64,000 nucleotides of DNA from Cladorhizidae sp. MBARI D1340-BT2 (Eukaryota; Porifera; Demospongiae; Poecilosclerida; Cladorhizidae), in NCBI GenBank assembly GCA_028752905.1, contig JAQNBH010000004.1, forward strand, positions 1,224,610 through 1,288,609, written 5' to 3'. The position numbers and the translations under genes were made by a program. Each line of letters begins with the position of its first letter. Position 1 is the stretch's first letter. This document shows positions 12,801-22,606 of the stretch, piece by piece. Below the pieces are notes generated by a model. That model saw only the letters and a program-made list of their open reading frames with translations. It had not been told where the DNA came from and did no database searches.

Positions 12801-15041
12801 AAAGGTGGTGAAATGCCGGTCTGCTGGTGAGAGGGCTACCGAGTGGTAGCCGTTCCAGGCGTCAAAGATGGTTTTCTTCGTGTTGCCTGGGACGGCTCTG
12901 GCCTGGTGGAAAGGTGAGGTGCAATGGTGTGTCTCTCTTGTGGCATGTTTGTTCAACTCCTGGAAGTTGATGGTCCGCCTCAGGGACCCGTCCTTTTTGG
13001 TGCATATCACCATGCGGTGGCACCAAGTGTCCGGGGTCCCTAAGGGGACCTTCTCCAAAACTCCAAGGCGGACGTCACGGTCCAATCCAGCCTTAACCTC
13101 ATCCTGCCAGTGGATGGGGACGGTGATGGGGGTGTGGCATGGTTTGGGGACGGCGTTGGGGTCGATGCTCAATGAGAGCGGAGGTCCGGCCATCATAGGG
13201 AGGGGCTGATGCTCACAAATGTTGAATGAGCTCGACGCATACGTCTGTAGTAGGTGTTGCTCGAGACGTGCCCTGTTCTCCGGTGTGGCTGGGTAGGGAA
13301 GGCCTGTGGGGCGGGGCGGGGGCGGTGATCTTGTAGGGCAAGAGCAAGGTCGTCTTGCCTGGTTGATCAGTGGGGTGTCATCGCTAGTCCGGGGTGGGTT
13401 GACTCCCGGTCGCCTCTCTGGGGGCATTGTAGCGGTACTTGGGGCTCTTGCAGCGTCTCCATACGCCCTCTTTAAGGGTCTCTCTGCTGGTGGTGTCGGT
13501 TGAGTGGTCTGGGAGATCTGGGCAGCGTTGGGGCTGGGCCTGTTGTCTCGGGTGGACGGTGATCCGGACGGGAAGTCTCTTGGGATCATGTCCAGGTCGG
13601 CCAGGGTGGCCATGCTTAAGTATATCTGGGATGCCTCAGGACTGAAGTATACCATCTGGCGCGTTTCCTTGCCAGATGGGATTTTGAGACGCAGCAGAGC
13701 CGCCCCGAGGATGGGGAGGTTGTTTCCACTGGCTGACTTCATTGTCAGGTTGACAGGGATGAGGTCGTTTGGGCCAAGGTGCAGCTTGGACATGAGGTCC
13801 GGGCCGGCCAGGCAGCTGGTGTCCGCGAGTGCCGTGGTGCGTATGTGTCTGGACTCTTGGGGCAGTGTGTGGCCATGGTTCCTGAAGTCCTCTGCGTGGG
13901 AGGAGACTAGGATGGCGATCACGGGTTGCGAGGGAGAGCGTTTTTGTATCCAGGATGAGGTGTCACTCTGCCATGTTTGGTGGGGCAGGGTACCTTCTGA
14001 CAATCCCTGAGCCATTTCGGAGAGGGCGGATTCATGTTCCGTTCGCTGCCAGCATACTGAGGCTGTGTGGTGCTGCCTGCCACATGATGTGCAGGTGCTG
14101 CCGAAAGCCGGGCAATGGATCCGATGGTAGGCAGTCTTCTCTTGCTCGCCATGCCCGCGTTGGCCGCAGTAGGTGCACGGTCCTGATGGTTGTGCTGCCT
14201 GGGGTCTGGGCTTCCGTTGTTGGCGAGGTGGAGTATTGCCACGTCCCCTGGGTGGGGTGGGGAGTTCACGTTGAGATGGTGGGCGTTGTTGCCGCCTGTA
14301 TTGTGACGTCACGGCATCAGCACCGTGGTCGTCAAGGGCGTGTGCGTTGTTAGGGGTCGACATCGTCATGGCTGATTTCTTCCCCGCTGCTCTTACTTCA
14401 ATGAAGCGGATGGTGTCCTCTACGCACATGTCCTGGTCAGGATGCTTGAGCAGATCTTCTTGGATCTCTGCATCCGCCAGGCCTATGCAGAGTTGGTCAG
14501 CCACCCGCTCCTCGCCCTGGTTCACCACTCCATCACAATCGGGGCACTTCTTCAAAAAGCGACATACCTCAGCTTGTCCCCGGAGGCGTGCAGCGAATGC
14601 TCGGATGGGTTCAGTACGGTCCTGTGTCATTCTTGATAAGGCTACGCGAGCCACCTTCGTGTTTTCGGCCGTCACTGCGAGGGATTTTATGGCTGCAAGT
14701 AAGTCCTTCTCTGTCATACCCTCAATTGGTAAGGGGCCTACCGTATTTCTGGTGACATCGCGCCTGAGGTTAGAGTCGCAGCACTCTAGTAACTGTATGG
14801 TAAGGTCCTGACCTGTCAGTTGTACTGATGTAACGTATGATCGCCATCTCTGTAGAAAGTAGGTCCAGGCTTCCGTTGTTCCCCCTGATGTTAGTTCTGG
14901 ACGCTTCACCGGAGCTGGTTTAGCTCTGGGGTTGGTCCGGTGGTTCATGGCGTGTGTGGTGAGGAGGACAGGTGCCAGGGCGGTGTCTGTTCCTTCTGGG
15001 ATCGCCCAGTCGCATCCATCGAATGGGCAGGGGATAGCCAT
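9894..15041 (-). pseudogene. Ty3/gypsy gag-pol polyprotein, interrupted by a small transposon
   Basis: The frame starts at 15041 (MAIPCPFDGC) and ends at 9894. Gag: an N-terminal C-x4-C-x19-H-x3-H finger (C5, C10, H30, H34) and Cys/His motifs at about residues 289-330. Protease: the active-site region reads LADTSCLAG (residues 405-413), lacking the Gly of D-T/S-G. RT: about residues 640-850, with IFDAWNGYHSV (first catalytic Asp) and CIDD at 787-790. The frame enters the insert at 12299 and stops at 12186. Beyond the insert it continues with RNase H (TCLATDWSKDGIGY, then EGEALA and VDHKP), an HHCC integrase finger (H..H..CATCN), a D,D35E core (ADYF; SDGGPEF; RAET, with 35 residues between the second Asp and the Glu), a C-terminal DNA-binding region and a Pro-rich tail. 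The insert plus one 5-bp target copy is 192 bp, a whole number of codons, so the reading frame matches on both sides. Without it the frame would be about 1,651 codons. Confidence 0.93.
12113..12299. mobile_element. 187-bp TIR (MITE-like) element inside pol
   Basis: The ends form an imperfect inverted repeat, CAGGGGTGTATTTAG at the left and CTGTATACAACCCTG at the right. They are flanked by the 5-bp direct repeat GGTGG (12108-12112 and 12300-12304). The interior has long G and C runs and two direct copies of TGTATCATTCTCGCCCCCC. There is no coding capacity. The CAGGG ends resemble hAT elements, some of which are reported to duplicate 5 bp, but other TIR superfamilies cannot be excluded. It lies between RT and RNase H and introduces a stop. 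Confidence 0.85.
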
Positions 15042-15313
15042 GATGGGTGGGTGGGAGTTAAATAGAATTCGCTCTTCCTTTTACTATCGAATTGTTGCTA
15101 TCAGAGACTAGCTATCAGAGACTAGCTATCAGAGACTAGCTATCAGAGGCTAGCTATCAGAGACTAGCTATCAGAGACTTTTTGGTGCATATCAAATAGA
15201 AATAGAATTCGCTCTTCCTTTTACTGTCGAATTGTTGCTATCAGAGACTAGCTATCAGAGACTAGCTATCAGAGACTAGCTATCACTAGCTATCAGAGAC
15301 TAGCAAAAAGACT
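15042..15313 (-). repeat. Ty3 leader with 14-bp tandem repeats and a 140-bp duplication
   Basis: Between the gag start and the LTR lie repeated CTATCAGAGACTAG units (about 15097-15178 and 15238-15302). The block AATAGAATTCGCTCTTCCTT occurs at 15061 and again at 15201, so a roughly 140-bp segment is duplicated. The minus strand next to the LTR reads AGTCTTTTTGCTAGTC, with no TGG start typical of a tRNA primer site. Either the primer site is unusual or rearranged, or the element does not use tRNA priming. Confidence 0.8.
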
Positions 15314-15509
15314 TGTCCATGCATCGAAGGATAGCGCTGTACGCATTTGCCACTCAGACTGAACTGGATATAGAACGATGTTCATAGAATAGCAATGCAT
15401 GGACAAGTGAGGAATGTGTAGAGAGCATGCGCTAGGTAAGGGGTCGTCAAGTTGGTAAGGGCGTGTATAGCATGAGAACACATCAATATGAGTTAGGTTG
15501 CTGGCTACA
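15314..15509 (-). repeat. 196-bp LTR, inner copy at the 5' end
   Basis: It begins TGTCCATGCAT and ends GGCTACA on the plus strand (TG...CA). It is identical by eye to the outer copy 15528-15723 and to the truncated 3' LTR. An internal ATGCATGGACAAGT is the inverted complement of the LTR edge ACTTGTCCATGCAT. Confidence 0.92.
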
Positions 15510-15527
15510 TAGTCCTCATTCCTCACT
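15510..15527 (-). other. 18-bp linker between tandem LTRs
   Basis: The linker is TAGTCCTCATTCCTCACT. Its last 11 bases plus the LTR edge form a 22-bp perfect inverted match to LTR-internal positions 15395-15416 and 15609-15630. On the minus strand it is purine-rich (AGTGAGGAATGAGGA), like a polypurine tract. Confidence 0.8.
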
Positions 15528-15723
15528 TGTCCATGCATCGAAGGATAGCGCTGTACGCATTTGCCACTCAGACTGAACTGGATATAGAACGATGTTCATA
15601 GAATAGCAATGCATGGACAAGTGAGGAATGTGTAGAGAGCATGCGCTAGGTAAGGGGTCGTCAAGTTGGTAAGGGCGTGTATAGCATGAGAACACATCAA
15701 TATGAGTTAGGTTGCTGGCTACA
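15528..15723 (-). repeat. 196-bp LTR, outer 5' copy
   Basis: Same sequence and TG...CA ends as 15314-15509. Its outer edge at 15723 abuts satellite sequence TTAGTGCACTGAGG with no visible target-site duplication. The terminal CA could equally belong to the satellite's CATTAG. Confidence 0.92.
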
Positions 15724-16313
15724 TTAGTGCACTGAGGTGCCTACACTGACATTTGACTTGTGCATGTTATTATAATTTAAGCATAAACCATTAGTGCACT
15801 GAGGCGCCTACACTGACACTTGACTTGTGCATGTTATTATAATTTAAGCATAAACCATTAGTGCACTGAGGTGCCTACACTGACATTTGACTTGTGCATG
15901 TTCTTATAATTTAAGCATAAACCATTAGTGCACTGAGGCGCCTACACTGACACTTGACTTGTGCATGTTATTATAATTTAAGCATAAACCATTAGTGCAC
16001 TGAGGCGCCTACATTGACACTTGACTTGTGCATGTTATTATGTTATTATAATTTAAGCATAAACCATTAGTGCACTGAGGTGCCTACACTGACACTTGAC
16101 TTGTGCATGTTATTATAATTTAAGCATAAACCATTAGTGCACTGAGGCGCCTACACTGACACTTGACTTGTGCATGTTATTATAATTTAAGCAAAAACCA
16201 TTAGTGCACTGAGGCGCCTACACTGACACGACTTGTGCATGTTATTATAATTTAAGCATAAACCATTAGTGCACTGAGGCGCCTACACTGACACTTGACT
16301 TGTGCATATTATA
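15724..16313. repeat. 67-bp satellite, right-hand block (about 9 units)
   Basis: Same unit and orientation as 4139-9664, including TG/CG variants and one small TGTTAT duplication near 16035. It ends at GTGCATATTATAACC, where the hAT-related sequence begins. Confidence 0.95.
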
Positions 16314-16423
16314 ACCAACTTGTAAGCTCAGCATCTAGACCACATGAGCATATACCATTATAACCAGCTACATTATTATCTAGATACCAAGTTGATTTTT
16401 AGGGCCATACTGATAGCTACATT

Positions 16424-18735
16424 ATGTTTAAGCGACAAGCCTCACTGAAAAGTTGGTCCAGTAAAGCTAAAAAAAGCAAAGAAAACTGAGGAACTGTAAG
16501 ATAGTTCAGAAGACAGTGATTGTGATGAATCTGAAGCAATGGCAGTGATGAAAAAGGAGATGCTCAACATGGAAGTCCAGAAAATGTAGAGCAGCATTCA
16601 AGTGAGATAAACTCAAACATTCCTATCTTACCAACCTACCTAATTATGCTGAAACTTCAAATCAGTGCATGTCACAATATTGTAGTAGCGATGTAGAAGC
16701 TTTTCAACCAGTTGATAAGCCAACACTAGCACTAATAGTATCTAAACAGAGAAATTTTCAACCAAAGTGATCAGCAAAATGGGGGACAGTGCTTATACTA
16801 AATCAGGATTCCAGAATTGGAAAAAAGCCTTGGAAAAGTTCAGAGTACATGAAGTTTCGCATTATAGAGAAGCAAAATTAAATGATAGCTCATGGGATGC
16901 CAACAATTGCGAGCCAGCTCAGCTGACACATGCAACAACTTCAGCAAACCCGAAGAAGGACTGCTAATGCAGTTAAAAGGCATACAATATCTTACTCGTC
17001 AAGCAATAGCCATACTGAATCAGAAGGTAACTTACAACAGTTTCTGCTGGTTTGGAGAGGTAATAATGAAACTATAAAAAATTGGATCAAAGAAAACTGG
17101 TTCACTAGTCATCAGTCAGTTAGTGAGCAAATTTCTACTCTAGGGCAGACACTACTTCGAACCCTTTTAAAGAAAATGAAAAAGACTGAACCAGTGTGGT
17201 TCACAGTAATAGCAACCGATGTTATCAACAGCCAACAGGTCGATTTGTCCATCCGCTGGGTGAATACTGACTATGAACTACGAGAAGATTCAATTGGAGT
17301 TCCTGACAATAGAGCAGAGACTCTTTTCACAGTAATCAAAGATCTACTGATTTGATGCAGCCTCCCATTATCATTATGTCAAGGACAGGCCTATGATGGA
17401 GCTGCCAACATGCAGGGAAGAAAATCTGGTGTGGCAACAAGGTTTAGAAATGAATACCCTTCTGCAATTGCACTGCATTGTTGTGTACATTCACTGAATC
17501 TTTGCTTACAGGATGTTGGAAGCAAGCTTGCATGTATCAGAGATGTTCTGGAAACAGTGAAGGAAATAAGCAAGCTCATTCGTCTATCTCCGAAACGACA
17601 ACATCACTTCATTTGAAGTTGCAGGAGACAAGTGGAGGTATTAGTCTGAAGCCTACCAGATGGACAGCAAGAACTATTGCAATAGTAGCCATTCTCAAAG
17701 ACTACACTCTATTGTTAGAAGCATTGGAGGAAATTAATTCAACAACACATGATGAATATGGTTTAAAGGTTGCTGGTGGTTTGATGCACTTTTCGGCACT
17801 ATATTTGGCCAGTCATTTTTTATTTAGTGCAACAGAGCAATTTTTTCCCCACTTTGCACATAGCTTTGCATGAAGCACTCTCTGCTGTTGATGCTGCCAA
17901 GATATTCTTCAAATGAAACGGGACTGATGAAAATGTCGACAGGTTTTATGACAAGTGTGTCACCAATATTGCTGAAAAGTTCAATATTGGCCAACCAGAA
18001 TTACCTCGTTGAAAGTGGGAGTGAACCACACCTTTTTATGTTTGCAAAGGCATACTTTCGGCAAATGTTCTTTGAAGCGTGTGACCTGCTCTATGGTTAG
18101 TTGGAAGACAGGTTTAGTAAACAACATATTCCATCAATCATGGCAATTGAAAAAAATCTTGTGGGTGCAGATTATGAAGACAGCATGGAAGAGCTGAAGA
18201 AATCTTGCTACAAAGATTATGTCAATATGTCAGACTTCGCCAGACACCTCCAACTCTTACAAATATTGTCAAGCAAGGTAGCCCTGAAGTGAAAAAAGTC
18301 ACTACTGTACAGGCGATCTGTGATGTAAAGAAAAGAAAAGCATTTTCAAAACAATGCTACCAACTGTGATTCAGCTCCTTCGTCTCTATCAACAATCTCT
18401 GTTGCATCTACAACAGCTGAAAGAACCTTTTCTGCACTGAAGCATGTCTTAACGTACACAAGGTCTATGATAACTGAAGTAAGGCTTAATAATTGCTTGC
18501 TTCTCCATGTCCACAAAGATTTAACTGACTCACTTGACTTGGTTTCAGTCGCCAATGAATTTATTAATAATGATGAACGAAAGAAGTTTTTTGAAAGCTT
18601 TCCTGATGTATTATATTTATCTTTGTACACACAATCATGCAAACAATACACCATTGAGTCCTTTAAATTAAATTTGTCAGTTGAGCGAGAATCCATGGGA
18701 GGAAGTATAATAATTGTTCCACCAATTAGCTAGTA
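16424..18735 (+). pseudogene. hAT transposase pseudogene A (ZMYM1/TTF-type)
   Basis: Translated pieces in all three plus frames line up in order with ZMYM1-like hAT transposases. A basic start (MFKRQASLKSW, 16424) precedes a truncated TTF-type zinc-finger region (YTKSGFQNWKKALEKFRVHE, near 16796-16855). Next come LLVWRGNNETIKNWI (17040s), FTVIATDVINSQQVDLSIRW with a likely catalytic Asp (17200s) and AETLFTVIKDLL. GQAYDGAANMQGRKSGVATR (17383 on) and CCVHSLNLCLQDVG follow, then PTRWTARTIA and a C-terminal hATC dimerisation motif ASTTAERTFSALKHVLTYTR with LLLHVHKDLTDSL (about 18393-18530). At least four frameshifts and several stops break it, and the zinc-finger region has a deletion, so it is dead. 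It lies directly after the satellite; the terminus at 3923 may be its left end. Confidence 0.9.
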
Positions 18736-19059
18736 TATATGGCAGGACAAGGCAGGACAAGGTGGGTGTAGTCCAGCAAAATTTCTGCATGCATATCTCA
18801 GCCCCCACTTTTCATCTCCTGTCCCCTCCCCTGATTTTGTAGGCCAGACCTCCTGTTCCACATATCAACACTATAGCTAGATGTATAGGCGTTGATTGTA
18901 TTAATGACTAATTATGAGTTAACAAATTTTAGGTTGGGACTTGGCCACTCCCATACTACTCCAAAAGCCAAAAGACTGTGTCATCAAGCTTAATTTTTGG
19001 ACCTTCAAGGTAATAATGCTCCATGCCTGTGATTCAATATGAAAGTAATGATGAAGTAA
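18736..19059. other. Spacer between two hAT remnants
   Basis: It contains a tandem GGCAGGACAAGGCAGGACAA near 18740 and a CAAAATTTCTGCATGC segment next to C-rich DNA that may be decayed transposon-end sequence. No clear terminal repeat or gene is seen. Confidence 0.35.
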
Positions 19060-19104
19060 TGATGTAGGGAAAATGAAGACAACTCCCAAGTACATGATGA
19101 AAAA

Positions 19105-19345
19105 GGTCACGATAAAGAGGCTCATGATGAAGAGGCTCATGTTGAGGGGGCTCATGATGAAGAGGCTCATGTTGAGGGGGATCATGATGAAGAGGCTCAT
19201 GTTGAGGGGGCTCATGATGAAGAGGCTCATGTTGAGGGGGCTCATGATGAAGAGGCTCATGTTGAGGGGGCTCATGATGAAGAGGCTCATGATGAAGAGG
19301 CTCATGATGAAGAGGCTCATGTTGAGGGGGCTCATGATGAAGAGT
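19105..19345 (+). repeat. 15/30-bp coding minisatellite in hAT B
   Basis: Alternating CATGATGAAGAGGCT and CATGTTGAGGGGGCT blocks encode HDEEAHVEGA repeats in the hAT B frame, giving a strongly acidic tract. The period is a multiple of three, so the frame is kept. It lies upstream of the TTF-type finger. Confidence 0.85.
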
Positions 19346-20234
19346 CCCTTCATGATGATGATCAACCTGAAATGGATCTAGCAACTACAAGTCCTATTGT
19401 CAAAGATTATTTTGATCCCAATGATCCAGCACTTTATGCTGAAAAGCATTCCTTCTTGGATCTTGGATGTCGATGACAAGCTAACACTGTTGACGTCCAA
19501 GTTTAAATGTTAAATGCCCACCTAATTTTTTGTTCCCTGTCACTTCAGGGAGAAGATTTAGTCTAAACTGGACAGTAAATAGGCCATGGTTGCGATATGG
19601 CATATCAAATGATAGTGCCTGTCTGCCATGCCTGTGCTTTGCAAGTGTAGACACCAAATCCCCGTTTTCTTCCATGAGCTTTAATAAATGGAAGAAAGTT
19701 CTCGGCAAGAAGGAGCAGCTTATTTGATACGCACAAGGAGAGTGAAGCACACAAACTAGCAGATGAGAAAGCTTGTCTTTTCCTAAAAACTCAATAGATG
19801 TTGCTTCACTAATGTGCCAAATAAGTGGGAATTCCGCAGGCCCATACAAAGAAGGGCATTTTGTCAATCAGATGTGGTTGTAGCCCTTGGTAAGAGAGGC
19901 ATTGCTTTTCAAGGTAATTGGGACAAGATCACAAAAACTGAAGATGGAAACTTCACTTTGTTTGTGAACTGGAAGTCACAGAGCATTTTCAGCATGCTGC
20001 TAAAAATGCTAGGTATATTTCACCCCATAGTACAGAATACAATAATTTCCATATGCGAAAGTGCTATTCGTGAGAATATTTTATCTGTTTTCATCATACT
20101 GGAGTCTCATGGTGATGAAACTGAAGACCTTTCAAATGTGGAACAGGTTAGTATCTGTGCAAGCTTTGTTAATAATTAACCCTCTCACCGTTGACTTTCC
20201 AGGACATTATTTATAAAACAAACCAGCTATGGTT

Positions 20235-20716
20235 AAAATTTAATATAAAAAATCAGGAACACACTCATACCACTTACAATCAAGTCATGTGATAGTACCA
20301 TTGTTCATAAACATTGTGGTTGCAACAATTAACCACAGTCGTAACCACAAAATACGAATATCATTATAATAATTACTATAATCAATATCAAGTGTTTATC
20401 AACAAAAACATTGTTGTTGTTGTTTATAATAGTTTACCAAATTAAACATCTACTTATCAATAATAGCATGTAGTTTGTGGGTATTTGACAAAACGAATCA
20501 TATGATTACTAATACTTACTGTATGCTCTTAGTATGTCTACACCTCACAATTGAAATTCAATATAAAATCAGGAACACATTCATACCACTTGCAATTATG
20601 TTATGTGATAGCACCATTGTTCATAAACATTGTGGTCACAACAATTAATCACTATCGTGATCGTAAAATATGAATATCATTTTACTAAATTACTATAATC
20701 AATATAAAGTGTTTAC
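20235..20716. repeat. Two-copy duplication (about 165 bp) in the piggyBac 3' region
   Basis: The block at about 20240-20400 (AATCAGGAACACACTCATAC, ATTGTTCATAAACATTGTGG) is repeated with scattered changes at about 20550-20716. It is non-coding and AT-rich. Confidence 0.8.
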
Positions 20717-20854
20717 GTGTACAACACATATAACTCACACTACAAAACTAAACTCATAAAAATAAACACAAAGCTAGGTACACATTGTGTGCGGAGGAGT
20801 CATACACATAGTGCAGACCATATGCCTCTTTAGAACGGTATACACAATGTTTAG

Positions 20855-22606
20855 CTAGACACCAACGACAACAACAATACAATAAACACACACACACACA
20901 CACAAAAGAAAAGTCCATGTGGGAGAATACTGCCTTCTACCCTTTCCAGTACTCAGATAGGTTGTGGAAGGCACGGAAACAATTCCTTTCTTGCAGTACA
21001 CGGAGATGCACCTTGCAATGAGAGCAAATAATTCTGCTCTCATGCCGGTTTCCCACAGAGGCAAGGTTCTTATGTGGAGACACACAACGCAATTGTTCTT
21101 CTGGGAAATTTGACAAGGACTATGGTCAAGTTCCCGATTCAGGCGGTCCAGTTGCTGGTGTTGTTCTGATCTAGGTCGCCCAATCCGCTTCCTTGAAGGG
21201 AAGTCTCCAACAAGCTGGTTGGCCACCACCAACCTAAACTTGAAAAAGTCCCTTCTACCTCCCTTGCAGAGCATGCTCCTGTAGTGGAACATGAGAGTCC
21301 AAGACATAGCTATTTAGTAGCGAACACTCAACTATGTAGGAGAACACATTTTTCCACCACTTCTTTGTTCTCCTACAGACATTATAGTAGTGTTCAAGCT
21401 GGTCTCCTCTATCGAGACCACGCTTGTAGGCCTGGTCAGACAAGGAGGGCAAGAAACATCTTTCTGCTGTCCACCAACAGTTCTCCTCTTTACCGTCGCT
21501 GACGGCTCAGCTGGGTGAAAGGTGGAGAGGAAGTAAATGGTCCACTTGTCCACCCAGACTGAAGCAAGAAGAGGGCCATTGGAGAGGTATTTGTAGAAAC
21601 CTCTATTGCTGGTAGATGCCTTAGTTGTGAGGTCTTTGGGGAAGAAGCGTCTGTTGCTCCTTGCAGTCCCACAGGCATCTATTCCTAGATTGTACAAGGT
21701 CAGGTACAACATAGGGTTGGTGTAAAAGTTATCAGTGAACACCTGGTGCCCACTGAACTCCAGACCCTCCATCAACTCCAACACAATGGACCAGAGAATA
21801 GCCTGCGTTGACGCCGATGACCAGCCCGTCGTCTAGTACTTGCATTACTACTGCATGAACGACTAGGTATACTTACAGTAGAAAGGGCTGGAGAGAGAGT
21901 CACCAAAGCTGGTGTGGAAGTTACCAGAGCTGGAGAAGGAGTGGCCAGAACTGTAGAGGAAGTGGACAGAGGAGTTGCCGGAGCTGTAGTGGACAGATCT
22001 GGATAGGGAGTGGTCAGATCTGGAAACGGAGTGGTTAGATCTGGATAGGGAGTGGTCAGATCTGGAAAGGGAGTGGTTAGATCTGGATAGGGAGTGGTCA
22101 GATCTGGAAAGGGAGTGGTCAGATCTGGATAGGGAGTGGTCAGATCTGGATAGGGAGTGGTCAGATCTGCAGGCAGACAAGGCAAAGTCAGGATCAGCCC
22201 TCATACTTTTCAACACAATAAATATGCTGGTACTGTATGCTATTTGGTACTGTATGCTATTTTACATTGTAATTGGTATAAAACCACATTTATAGATTTG
22301 AATTTGAATTTTTAAACATATCTTATTGAATTCAGTAACTTGAGGAATAGCAGGCTAATAAAATATCTAGATAATTTCACAAACCTGAGAAGTCTTCCTG
22401 ATCCAAGTCTTCTTCTCCAGAGAGCTGGTCATCTCCACTAGCCTGAGCCTGAAGAGAAGAAGGTTCGACAAGCGATCCCAGAGATTCCAATGTACCCCAC
22501 GATCAGAAATTGTTTTCCCCAAGAAACAATATATTCCACCACCTTCATCTTCCTCAGAGTCATCCTCAGAAAATGCAAACTCGTCGCTAGTAAAGTACTT
22601 CTTCAA
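20855..22606 (-). pseudogene. piggyBac transposase pseudogene
   Basis: The minus strand begins near 22606 with an acidic N-terminus (FTSDEFAFSEDDSEEDEGG). A Pro/Thr-rich stretch of 7-residue repeats (PDLTTPY/PDLTTPF) follows at about 21980-22170. The core then appears: LELMEGLEFSGHQVFTDNFY (21784 on), which includes the TDNFYT motif with a catalytic Asp, then SDQAYKRGLDRGDQLEHYYN with the GLDRGDQ Asp motif, KKWWKNVFSYIVECSLLNSY, and a Cys-rich C-terminus (NNCVVCLHI). The region that should hold the first catalytic Asp between the acidic head and TDNFYT is missing or unrecognisable. Frame changes occur near 21455 and 21260. Family membership follows from these conserved DDE_Tnp_1_7 motifs; function is lost. 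Confidence 0.87.
21985..22170 (-). repeat. 21-bp minisatellite in the piggyBac head region
   Basis: Repeats of CAGATCTGGATAGGGAGTGG with A/G changes (GATAGGG versus GAAAGGG) code on the minus strand for alternating PDLTTPY and PDLTTPF. The period keeps the frame. Confidence 0.9.

Larger units (their letters stand above)
9665..15723 (-). mobile_element. Ty3/gypsy LTR retrotransposon inside the 67-bp satellite
   Basis: The element reads right to left: tandem LTR copies (15528-15723 and 15314-15509), a repeat-rich leader, one gag-pol frame (15041 to 9894), a purine-rich tract and a 3' LTR (9665-9850). The domain order Gag, protease, RT, RNase H, integrase is that of Ty3/gypsy; no envelope-like frame is seen. 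The three LTRs look identical by eye over their shared 186 bp, which suggests a recent insertion. The satellite on the left stops at AAGCATAAAC and on the right restarts at TTAGTGCACTG, so the array phase is continuous across the element and no 4-6 bp target-site duplication is visible. The coding frame is broken by a smaller transposon, so the copy is probably inactive. Confidence 0.93.

Noticed and set aside
9890..14811. Plus-strand open frames of 60-170 codons opposite gag-pol
   Set aside because: They are antisense shadows of the GC-rich, well-supported minus-strand gag-pol frame.
9665..15723. Endogenous retrovirus with an envelope gene
   Set aside because: After integrase there is only a Pro-rich tail and then the polypurine tract; no signal peptide or transmembrane frame is visible.
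18736..18900. Shared terminal repeats between hAT A and hAT B
   Set aside because: CAGGACAAGG and CAAAATTT motifs are present, but they do not align convincingly with CAGTGGCGGA or with the CAGGGCCGTATCTAGG terminus.
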